From Promethearchaeia archaeon (GTDB lineage: Archaea > Asgardarchaeota > Lokiarchaeia > Sigyniarchaeales > SOKP01), in contig JAHQWI010000064.1 of the NCBI GenBank assembly GCA_029856085.1, positions 1 to 46,765 on the forward strand: a stretch of DNA of 46,765 nucleotides. The letters are read 5' to 3'. Shown piece by piece: positions 38,739 to 46,765 of this stretch. Positions within the stretch are counted from its first letter, which is position 1. Every line of letters begins with the position of its first letter. The notes beneath the pieces are model-generated. The model saw nothing but the letters and a program-made list of their open reading frames with translations. It was not told the origin of the DNA and did not search any database. Position numbers and translations under genes: made by a program.

Positions 38739-40259
38739 TTAAATAGTTTTAATTTTGTACCCTCGATTTTTCAGATAATTTCCATAACTCCATAAACGAT
38801 AGATAGATCTAGCAGCTGCCTGAGCTGAATCATAAACGATTATTCCGTTTTCTCTTGTTTTTGAATAGAATTCATTTATTAGATCTATTGTTTCTTTCCG
38901 TGCTCTAGAGGAGTTATATATACTAATAATGTTTTTATTTGAATCTGGTGTTATGGTATTAGCGAAACTCTTAACGACCTCCTCCATATTTAATTTTGCT
39001 GAGTAATACCATTCAGGATTATTGGTAATCATTATAGAAGATATGTGGGGTTCTTTATCAAGAATTTTCATAACTTTAATCATATTTACATGACCACCAT
39101 TAGCTCCAAATTCTAATGGGTTTGACAAATTTGAATTTACTTGAGGAATAAATTCATTTATCTTCTTTTGGGCTTTTACTGTGATTCTTGGTACCTTAAG
39201 ACCATAAGCTTCACACTCATCTGTTAACTCCACAGCGGGTCCACCTCCTCCTGTGATTATGGCAGTACCGAGATTTTTAGGCATTTTATAAATTAGACAC
39301 GTTTTTATCATTTCAGTTAGCTCTTTGAAGTTATTTACAAGGATAACACCCGTTTGGCGTGCCATAGATTTCCATAATTTAATATTCCCTGCTAAACCAC
39401 CAGTGTGACTCTTTACTGCGTTATGTCCTGCTTCTAATTTGCCACCTTTCCATATTATCACAGGCTTTTCTTTAGTGGTTTCTTTTAGTAGTTGTACGAA
39501 TTCATTTCCGCCTCTCTTTAAATTTTCTACATACATAGAAATAACTTTAGTGTCTGGATCGGATCTAAAGTAATTTAAGAAATCAACGAGATCAAGATCT
39601 ATCTGATTTCCAAGAGAAATTATTTTTGAAAAGTTATAACCGTTTACTATTCCTGCAAACGCGTGTCTATGGGCATTTCCCCCTGATTGACTTACAAAAG
39701 CTACTGGTCCACTCACTAACGGAAGCCTATGCGTAAAACCGATACGACCTTTAGGATTGTATATCCCCATACAATTAGGACCAAGAATCCGTATATGGGA
39801 TTTTTTTGCCTTCTCTAAAAGTTGTTGCTCAAGTAGATTTCCTTCTTCACCAAGTTCTGAATATCCACTGGAAAATATATGCGCAAAAAGAACACCCTTT
39901 TGTCCTAATTCCTCAACTATTTGTGGCGTGATTTTAGCTGGAACTGCAATTATTCCAAGGTCGATTGGAATATCATCTGGTAAAGAAGAAATAGAACCAT
40001 ATACTTTGATTCCTTGAATTTCTTCTCCCTCGTATTTTGGATTAACGGGATAAATCGGCCCCGGATATTCATATTCTTTAAAAGTCTCCAAATAATGTGC
40101 TCCTCCCCAACCTCTTCCCTTACTAACACCAACTATAACTACAGCACGAGGATTAAATAATCGTTCAAAAGGGATGTTTTCTCTTTCAAAAGGTATATTT
40201 GCTTTTTTGACCTCTTTTTCTGAAATAAAATTTGCGTTCCTATCTTCACACGTCGTTAT
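38739..40259 (-). CDS. NDP-forming acyl-CoA synthetase, alpha-type subunit (CoA-binding plus ligase domains); extended upstream of the listed TTG
   Basis: Upstream frame encodes FERLFNPRAVVIVGVSKGRGWGGAHYL, the CoA-binding N-terminus; KSHTGGLAG phospho-His motif. Confidence 0.85.
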   Translation of the reverse strand: MTTCEDRNANFISEKEVKKANIPFERENIPFERLFNPRAVVIVGVSKGRGWGGAHYLETFKEYEYPGPIYPVNPKYEGEEIQGIKVYGSISSLPDDIPIDLGIIAVPAKITPQIVEELGQKGVLFAHIFSSGYSELGEEGNLLEQQLLEKAKKSHIRILGPNCMGIYNPKGRIGFTHRLPLVSGPVAFVSQSGGNAHRHAFAGIVNGYNFSKIISLGNQIDLDLVDFLNYFRSDPDTKVISMYVENLKRGGNEFVQLLKETTKEKPVIIWKGGKLEAGHNAVKSHTGGLAGNIKLWKSMARQTGVILVNNFKELTEMIKTCLIYKMPKNLGTAIITGGGGPAVELTDECEAYGLKVPRITVKAQKKINEFIPQVNSNLSNPLEFGANGGHVNMIKVMKILDKEPHISSIMITNNPEWYYSAKLNMEEVVKSFANTITPDSNKNIISIYNSSRARKETIDLINEFYSKTRENGIIVYDSAQAAARSIYRLWSYGNYLKNRGYKIKTI

Positions 40260-40341
40260 TTTTAATCACCACTAATTAAAAACCCTATTTCCTTTATAGT
40301 TAAATTAATGGTAAGTAAAAAATTTTATTGAAAAAAAAAAA

Positions 40342-40920
40342 TTAGAGATTTGATCCACAATTAGGACAATATTTCCCACTTGCCTCTATTTTATGACCAC
40401 AATAAACACAAAAATTCTTTCCTTCTGTAAGTAAGGGAGTTTCTAATTTTTTAGCAGGGGGAACATACTCGTTTGCCGGTGTGTATATAATTGCTTTACC
40501 TAAAACAATCTCACCTGTTTCTGAGCTAAAGCTATATTGAACTATTCCCTTAGCACGTAAATCTACCAAGACTCGCAATATATCTTTAGGCCTCATCCCA
40601 ATTTCCAATGCAATATGTTCGAGTTTGTGAGTTCCTTCAAAGTTTCTCTGGATAAGTGCATTTTTAACTACTTGTTGATACTTGTATTTTCTATAGAGCT
40701 GCTGGAATCCACCAATAAAGATAAAAAAAGCAGGAATAAAAAGCCAATAACCCCAATCTTTAAGTCCTATAAATTCTATATTAAAAGCTATAAAGAATAA
40801 TGATAAAATCGCAACAAAAAGAAATACTATAGCGGTTGCAAAGGTCCCTATAGCTGCTTCATAAGATTCCTTATAGTAATACCTGTGTTTATATTTATTT
40901 TCACTCAATTTTATCAACAA
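40342..40920 (-). CDS. Membrane protein with wHTH-like segment and C-terminal zinc ribbon
   Basis: Two N-terminal TM segments; HIALEIGMRPKDILRVLVDLRAKGIVQY; FCVYCGHKIEASGKYCPNCGSNL. Confidence 0.75.
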   Translation of the reverse strand: MLIKLSENKYKHRYYYKESYEAAIGTFATAIVFLFVAILSLFFIAFNIEFIGLKDWGYWLFIPAFFIFIGGFQQLYRKYKYQQVVKNALIQRNFEGTHKLEHIALEIGMRPKDILRVLVDLRAKGIVQYSFSSETGEIVLGKAIIYTPANEYVPPAKKLETPLLTEGKNFCVYCGHKIEASGKYCPNCGSNL

Positions 40921-41055
40921 TTATTTTTAAAATTGGTAAGTATTATGAAAAAAAGTTTTTCTCTATTTAAATTTTTTAAATAGTCCAGTTTTTAATAAAA
41001 GGAGATTTTTAAAAATAATAGTATGTAATGTTGCTTTAAGTAGACTAATAACATG

Positions 41056-41805
41056 TTAACTGAAACGATTGAGTTCTTCTACCCATTTAATGTCTTTATT
41101 CAACTGCTCATATTCTTTAAAATCCCCAAAATCTCCACGAAACTGATCTTTTTCCATTTTAATTATTCTGACCTTCCATTTTCTTTCTTTAATTCCATAG
41201 TTAATTCCATCAGTTAGTTCAATTTCTCCTCTTTCTGATGGTTTTAACCTTTTTATTATTTTAAAAATTTCCGTAGAAAAAATAAAAATCCCACAATTGT
41301 TAAGATTTGAATTTGGTTTGCCTTCAGGAGGTTTTTCTATTATACCTACACAATAATTTCCTTCATAATAAACAGCTGCTCCTTTATATGGATCATCTGT
41401 GAAGTTTGCTGTTAATATATAATCTTGTTCCTCTTTCTTGAATAAATCAATGACTTCTTTATATACATTATAAGAAACTAATATATCTCCCCAGGTTAAA
41501 AATAAATGGGTACTCTTTATTAAGTCTTCGCAAATTAGTAAAGCACCTCCAGTACCATTTATTTCTTTCTGTTCTTTATATTCTATTCTAACACCCCATT
41601 TTTCTCCGTCTTGAAAGTAATCCATAATCTGATCTTTTCGATATCCTACAACAATAATTAGATTCTTAAAACCAGCGAAAACTAGTCCATTTATAATGTA
41701 TTCTAATAATGGTTTTCCATGAATAGGGATCATGGATTTTTGGTGAATGTTAGTATATGGTTTCATTCGCTTCCCAAAGCCAGCACATAAAATAATAGCC
41801 TTCAA
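41056..41805 (-). CDS. Nucleotidyltransferase (sugar-phosphate NTP transferase family)
   Basis: MKAIILCAGFGKRMKPYTNIHQKSMIPIHGKPLLEYII. Confidence 0.88.
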   Translation of the reverse strand: MKAIILCAGFGKRMKPYTNIHQKSMIPIHGKPLLEYIINGLVFAGFKNLIIVVGYRKDQIMDYFQDGEKWGVRIEYKEQKEINGTGGALLICEDLIKSTHLFLTWGDILVSYNVYKEVIDLFKKEEQDYILTANFTDDPYKGAAVYYEGNYCVGIIEKPPEGKPNSNLNNCGIFIFSTEIFKIIKRLKPSERGEIELTDGINYGIKERKWKVRIIKMEKDQFRGDFGDFKEYEQLNKDIKWVEELNRFS

Positions 41806-41997
41806 TTTTGGTGTTCACCAAATAAGCTTATCCTAGCAGGAACTTTTAGTAGAATCATTTTTTTATGAATAATTATATTATTCTGATATCACTGAAGTAT
41901 TATAGTTAGATAATAGTTTCCATTTTTTAGATAATATTAGTTTATTTCGACCAGTTTTATTATTTTTAATTATATATGAGCTGTTTTACTGAGATTA

Positions 41998-42747
41998 ATG
42001 ATTTGCGACGTTCTAATTATTAAAGATGGATTACCGTTATTGTCTAAAAGGTTCTCTAAATCTTCTAATGTTAATAATATGTTTTCGGAAGTGGATAACC
42101 TAATAATGGTATCGGGGTTTTTTTCAGCTCTTAATTCTTTTTCTGATTCATTTGATAATTTAGGAACTATAAGTGAGTTGAAATTAGAAAATAATAATCT
42201 GAAGCTCTCTTTTTTAAAAGATCCTAACATCCCAGATTTAATTTTTCTCGCTACTTATGACAATAATTCAGAACTCGCGAATGTACAAAAGTTCTTAAAA
42301 ATAATTTCTAACCTTTTTCTTAAAAACTTTGATTATAATCAAATTATAAATTGGAATGGAAGATTAAACAGTTTTAAATCATTCGAAAGTGTCATTGAAC
42401 AATATATTGAAAAAGAGGAAGAAGTAAAGCAGGCTCAATATGATGTTAAAGTGTTTGACTGGCTGAAAAGTTTTGAAGATAACATTGATGATGGTGTAAG
42501 ACTAGAAAATGATCAAGAAATAGTTGAAACTCTTCCTGAATATTATGATTTTGTCCCGATTTTTACAACTGCAAAGAAAATCAATCCGAAATATTACTTA
42601 ACAGGAGAGATCTCATGTAAGGTGTACGAAAATATAGACGGGAAAAAAAATATTACCCAAATCACTAAGAAGCTTAATATAGAACAAAATAAGGTCTATA
42701 ACATTTGTAAAAATCTAGTTAAAATGGGTTTTGTTTCTTTTGCGTGA
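41998..42747 (+). CDS. Putative longin-like domain protein with C-terminal wHTH
   Basis: N-terminal VLIIKDGLPLLSKRF...LKLENNNLKLSFLKD...DLIFLATYDN pattern; C-terminal YENIDGKKNITQITKKLNIEQNKVYNICKNLVKMGFV. Confidence 0.55.
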   Translation: MICDVLIIKDGLPLLSKRFSKSSNVNNMFSEVDNLIMVSGFFSALNSFSDSFDNLGTISELKLENNNLKLSFLKDPNIPDLIFLATYDNNSELANVQKFLKIISNLFLKNFDYNQIINWNGRLNSFKSFESVIEQYIEKEEEVKQAQYDVKVFDWLKSFEDNIDDGVRLENDQEIVETLPEYYDFVPIFTTAKKINPKYYLTGEISCKVYENIDGKKNITQITKKLNIEQNKVYNICKNLVKMGFVSFA

Positions 42748-42939
42748 GGATGCTGTAATTTTTACCACAAAATGATACTTATCTTTCAAGTTTATTTTGT
42801 TACACTAACAATAACAAATTTTTCTTCCCAAAATTTTATTATCCATTAATTTATAATGCATTAGAAAAAATTCTAAAAAATTGATTATTTGGTGTAAAAA
42901 ATTACGCTACCAGCTCTCAATCCCAACTCAATAGATATC

Positions 42940-45108
42940 TTGATAACCGAATTAAAGAAAGCTACTGGAATGCAATTTGAACATTATCAAAGAAACTTTT
43001 TAGAGAAAAGAATTTATTACAGAATGAAACACCTTAACTTAGAGCATTATCAACAATATATAACATATATTAACTTGAATCCCGAAGAGGTTGATTTATT
43101 TTTAGATATATTCACAATTAATTACACTTACTTCTTTAGAAATTTAAATGTGTTTGAGAGTTTTGAGAAATTCTTAAAAATATATGTCAAAGATTTAAAA
43201 AGACCGCTTAAAATATGGTCAGCTCCGTGCGCTACAGGGGATGAACCTTATTCTATTGCCATGGTATTAGATCAATTTAGAAATCTAAGTAACAATTTTC
43301 CAGATTTTGAAATAACGGCTTCTGATATAGATAAAAATGCTTTGAAATTCGCAAAAGAAGGGGTTTATGGAGAATATGCGGTACATGAAACGCCCAAAAT
43401 TTTATTAAATACATATTTTTCGAAGAGAGATACCGACCTTGGACCAAAATACGTTATTAACCAAAAGATCAGAGATAAGGTTAGGTTTTTTCAAGAAGAT
43501 ATAATTAAGGGACAAAGCAATAATGAAAAATACGATGTAATTTTTTGTCGAAATTTCATTATCTATATTAATCAATATGCTCGAGAAAAATTAATGAGAG
43601 TTTTGGAATCTCGGCTACGTAATGGTGGTTTATTAATATTAGGGGGTTCAGAAACATTTTCTCCTAAAAATACATGTTTTAAAACAATTAGTATTAGGGA
43701 TCGATTTCACATTAAAAATTTATCATCCATGGATGAAAGTTTTAAACGAAAAATATATAATTCATTCCAAAGTCGAGAAGCAAGACATGAAAGAAAATCT
43801 TTAGATTATAAAAAACGAAGAATCTATAAAAAAGAAACAAATCAGTTTGAAACAATTGAAAAAGAAAATTTAATAGAATATAAGACCAAAAATCTTGAAG
43901 ATCAAGTTAGGAGTAAACCAGTTAAAGACCTTGTTGTTGTAAAAGAATTAGAAACAAGGAATCTGAATAAGAAAATAAGAGTAGAAACTCAAACTCAAGG
44001 TAATAGAAAATCTCAAAATGTTCCAAGAAATAAGAAAATGGAACCTGCTGAAGTTAGAATTACTGGTATTGTTGTTAATAATGGGTATGATACCACTTTA
44101 CCTAAAAAGAAAAAGAAACCAATTACTGCTACTAACACTAATCCTTTAGAGAAAAAAAAGATATCTCAATTTGAAAAAAGAGAAAATTTGTTAAAACTAA
44201 GAGAAGAAGAACTAAATAAAAGGGAATTAATTTTAGAGAAGCGAGAAGAAACACTTGAACAGAGATCTATTTTTCTAGAAAAAGAATTGGGAAAATTGGA
44301 CCAAAGAAGAAAAAACATACAGAAACTCTATAGAAATGCAAGAGAAAAAGAAATGGAAGTAAATGATAAGATAGAAACATTTGAGCGACTTAGGAAACGA
44401 TTAGAAAAGCGAGAACAAATAATAGAACAAAAGGAGAGACAATTGCAGGATCGATTAAATCAGGTAGGACAATACTCCAGACAGATAATTCAACGAGAAA
44501 TACAAATAAATATCCATTCGAAGGAAATTGAACTTAGAGAAGAAGGAGAGGAAATTATTGCTCCATTTGATGAAGAAAGGTATGATCGAGTTGAGAAAAC
44601 AAATAATAAGAAAGAATATATAATTCCGATGGGATATTATAGTTTAATTAATTCCTTTGATAAAGACATAAATGCTACAAAATTTGCTATTCAGGGATTG
44701 GGTTCAAGTATATGTCTTATTCTAAAGGATCCTATAAATAACATTTTTGCCATGTCACATATATCGCTGCCTGATTCATCAGCTTCAAAACAAGGTTATC
44801 ATTTATTATTTCCTCATACATTTGCTGATACTTCTGTAAAAGATTTATTTAATAATTTATTATATAATGGCGCAAAAAAATCAGATATTAGAGCTTTAAT
44901 TGTTGGTGGAGCTAAATTATTCTTAGATTATGATATGACTTATCAAGAAAACTTAGACGCAGTTAAGAAAGAATTAAAATCGTTAGATATTGAGATTGAA
45001 GCAGAAGATACAGGAGGATTAAGTGAAAGAGCCGTTGTTTATGATACTATAAATGATGCTCTATATATTCGGAAGACATGGGAATTCCAATATAGAAAAA
45101 TTGCCTAA
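42940..45108 (+). CDS. CheR-type methyltransferase, coiled-coil linker, CheD-like domain fusion
   Basis: CheR: IWSAPCATGDEPYSIAMVL, DVIFCRNFIIYINQ; coiled-coil KREELNKRELILEKREETLEQRSIFLEKEL; CheD-like IQGLGSSICLILKDP...MSHISLPDS...VGGAKLF...AEDTGGLSERAVVYD. Confidence 0.85.
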   Translation: MITELKKATGMQFEHYQRNFLEKRIYYRMKHLNLEHYQQYITYINLNPEEVDLFLDIFTINYTYFFRNLNVFESFEKFLKIYVKDLKRPLKIWSAPCATGDEPYSIAMVLDQFRNLSNNFPDFEITASDIDKNALKFAKEGVYGEYAVHETPKILLNTYFSKRDTDLGPKYVINQKIRDKVRFFQEDIIKGQSNNEKYDVIFCRNFIIYINQYAREKLMRVLESRLRNGGLLILGGSETFSPKNTCFKTISIRDRFHIKNLSSMDESFKRKIYNSFQSREARHERKSLDYKKRRIYKKETNQFETIEKENLIEYKTKNLEDQVRSKPVKDLVVVKELETRNLNKKIRVETQTQGNRKSQNVPRNKKMEPAEVRITGIVVNNGYDTTLPKKKKKPITATNTNPLEKKKISQFEKRENLLKLREEELNKRELILEKREETLEQRSIFLEKELGKLDQRRKNIQKLYRNAREKEMEVNDKIETFERLRKRLEKREQIIEQKERQLQDRLNQVGQYSRQIIQREIQINIHSKEIELREEGEEIIAPFDEERYDRVEKTNNKKEYIIPMGYYSLINSFDKDINATKFAIQGLGSSICLILKDPINNIFAMSHISLPDSSASKQGYHLLFPHTFADTSVKDLFNNLLYNGAKKSDIRALIVGGAKLFLDYDMTYQENLDAVKKELKSLDIEIEAEDTGGLSERAVVYDTINDALYIRKTWEFQYRKIA

Positions 45109-45125
45109 AAAATTAGCTTCTAATT

Positions 45126-46070
45126 CTAATATCGAAATATATCAAAAATCCAGGCTCTACCTCCTGCGCTATTAATGGCTTGAGCAACTTCTTTTTGTTT
45201 TCCAGGTGCTATTGCAATCATGCAACCACCTCCTCCAGCCCCCATTTGTTTAGCGCCTAAAGCACCTGCATCTTTTGCGGCATTACATAAATTAACAATT
45301 TTTTTTGTATCAGCTTTTATAATCGCTTCTTGTTCTTGTTGAATATCCATAAGACGTCCTAATTTCTTAAAATCTCCTTTTAAAAGAGCATCTTTAGCTT
45401 TGTATACACAATTTTCTATGATTTTGAAAGCCCTTAATGTCATAGAATCTTTCTCTTTCAGTTGTTTTTTAACTCTATTTAATGTCAAAGATGCTTTTCT
45501 TTCTTCCATGGAATCTCCAACAACTATAGGTAAATTATTTACATCTAAATATTCAACACTAGGATTTTCGTCAGTATGAATGAAAACGATCCCACCATAT
45601 GCCTCAGTATACTGATCTAATCTCCCACACGGAATACCAAGATCGTGATTTTCACCTAGATATGCCAATTCAGCAATTTCTTTATTTACCAAGTTCAAAT
45701 CGAGGGCTTGATTTAATGCTTTTATAAAACCAATTGATAACGCTGCGGATGTAGATAATCCCGCTCCGATTGGAATATCCGAATTTACATCAATATAAAA
45801 ACCTTTTTTAATATATTGTTTTAATCTCTCATACAAAACACTCCAATAAGCTAAATCGATGTCTCTGGGAGGAGACTCACCAATTTCGAATTGAATTCTT
45901 TCTTTTGTGTCGTGACTGTAGAACTCAATCACCTTATCTTCTCTTTCTTCATAATTAATTGTCATCATTAAATCAATAGCCATTCCTATAACTGGTTTAC
46001 CTAATAAATCAACTTTATCTCCCATTAGACAAATACGACCAGGGACATTTACAGAGACTTTGGTTTTCAT
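45126..46070 (-). CDS. GHMP-family sugar kinase
   Basis: VPGRICLMGDKVDLLG, DIPIGAGLSTSAALSIGFIKAL, GAKQMGAGGGGCMIAI. Confidence 0.88.
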   Translation of the reverse strand: MKTKVSVNVPGRICLMGDKVDLLGKPVIGMAIDLMMTINYEEREDKVIEFYSHDTKERIQFEIGESPPRDIDLAYWSVLYERLKQYIKKGFYIDVNSDIPIGAGLSTSAALSIGFIKALNQALDLNLVNKEIAELAYLGENHDLGIPCGRLDQYTEAYGGIVFIHTDENPSVEYLDVNNLPIVVGDSMEERKASLTLNRVKKQLKEKDSMTLRAFKIIENCVYKAKDALLKGDFKKLGRLMDIQQEQEAIIKADTKKIVNLCNAAKDAGALGAKQMGAGGGGCMIAIAPGKQKEVAQAINSAGGRAWIFDIFRY

Positions 46071-46143
46071 AATAATTGGACTTTGGTGACAAAATTATGG
46101 ATTATTTTAATAATTAAAAGTAGAAAAAAGAAAAACAAAATTT

Positions 46144-46449
46144 TTACTTCTGTTTTCTTTTTTGTTGGAGTTTCTTTCTCTTACGCTCAACGTCTTGAAT
46201 TTCTTCTTCTAATTCATACATCTTTGAATCAGTTTTGCCTTGTAGTTTAAATTGGCCGAAGATTTTACTTTCTTCTCGCTCACCGGTTTTTGAGATTTTT
46301 TCAAAAGACAATTCTATTGGTATATCTTGACTTAGAGCTAAATTTATGAAATTGATAAAACCAATATGCTTACTGGGCGCAATAGGGAACTTTATACTTA
46401 ATTCTTTGTTTTTCTTGGTTTTGGTTTTCAAAATCAAGCGTAATTTCAA
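46144..46449 (-). CDS. Hypothetical small basic protein with C-terminal coiled coil
   Basis: 101 aa ORF; EEEIQDVERKRKKLQQKRKQK C-terminus. Confidence 0.5.
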   Translation of the reverse strand: MKLRLILKTKTKKNKELSIKFPIAPSKHIGFINFINLALSQDIPIELSFEKISKTGEREESKIFGQFKLQGKTDSKMYELEEEIQDVERKRKKLQQKRKQK

Positions 46450-46572
46450 ATCGATCCAATCTCTTTGTTGTGTAAGTGAATATTTATATAGTTAAAATAA
46501 TCAAAATAAAAAAACTATGTTATTTTATAATGTGAAATATATTTTAATTTATCCCATAAAACAATTTAAAAC

Positions 46573-46765
46573 ATGGCTTCTAAATTTCGATTAAGATATA
46601 TTTTTAGACCATTGGTAAATCTAATAGCAAAAGGTTTAATTAGAATAGGTGTCACACCAAACTTAGCTACTATTATAATGCTCTCTTTTTCAGTCCTTAG
46701 CTTTATCTCTTTAGTATTTTTTCGAAATCTTTTATGTTTTTCTATTTTTGTGTTTATTACTGGAA
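46573..46765 (+). CDS. CDP-alcohol phosphatidyltransferase family protein (archaetidylinositol-phosphate synthase-like), truncated by window end
   Basis: MASKFRLRYIFRPLVNLIAKGLIRIGVTPNLATIIMLSFSVLSFISLVFF; typical N-terminus; partial. Confidence 0.65.
   Translation, partial: MASKFRLRYIFRPLVNLIAKGLIRIGVTPNLATIIMLSFSVLSFISLVFFRNLLCFSIFVFITG

Noticed and set aside
1-46765. Prophage, transposon or defence island
   Set aside because: No integrase, transposase, phage structural, Cas, restriction-modification or toxin-antitoxin signature recognised.

Overview
This 46.8 kb AT-rich window is archaeal chromosome. Evidence: archaeal histone, ribosomal S8e, SRP19, proteasome beta subunit, archaeal-type GluRS, HypA, and two tRNA genes that appear to carry introns. 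A longin-like/wHTH protein and several zinc-ribbon proteins suggest an Asgard-type lineage, but that is inference. Most of the window is ordinary housekeeping and metabolism. The strongest candidate for an unusual system is the tight cluster GT2 glycosyltransferase, BshB1-like PIG-L deacetylase, BshC-like putative cysteine ligase (1409-4736). Two DinB-fold proteins lie about 2 kb downstream (6943-7978). Together they look like a bacillithiol-like low-molecular-weight thiol pathway without a recognisable BshA in the window. Other notable items: a CheR-coiled-coil-CheD fusion whose CheD catalytic Cys and Thr positions appear substituted; a tRNA-Arg with a drawable BHB intron in the variable loop, and a tRNA-Pro with a similar insertion; a ~160-codon open frame missing from the ORF track (37970-38453) that looks frameshifted near its start; an A10-run frameshift at 25186-25195; an acyl-CoA synthetase alpha subunit with no ATG/GTG/TTG start; tandem 7-TM paralogs with duplicated upstream regions; and an asymmetric heterodimeric ABC exporter. 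All calls come from reading the sequence and motif memory. No database search was run.
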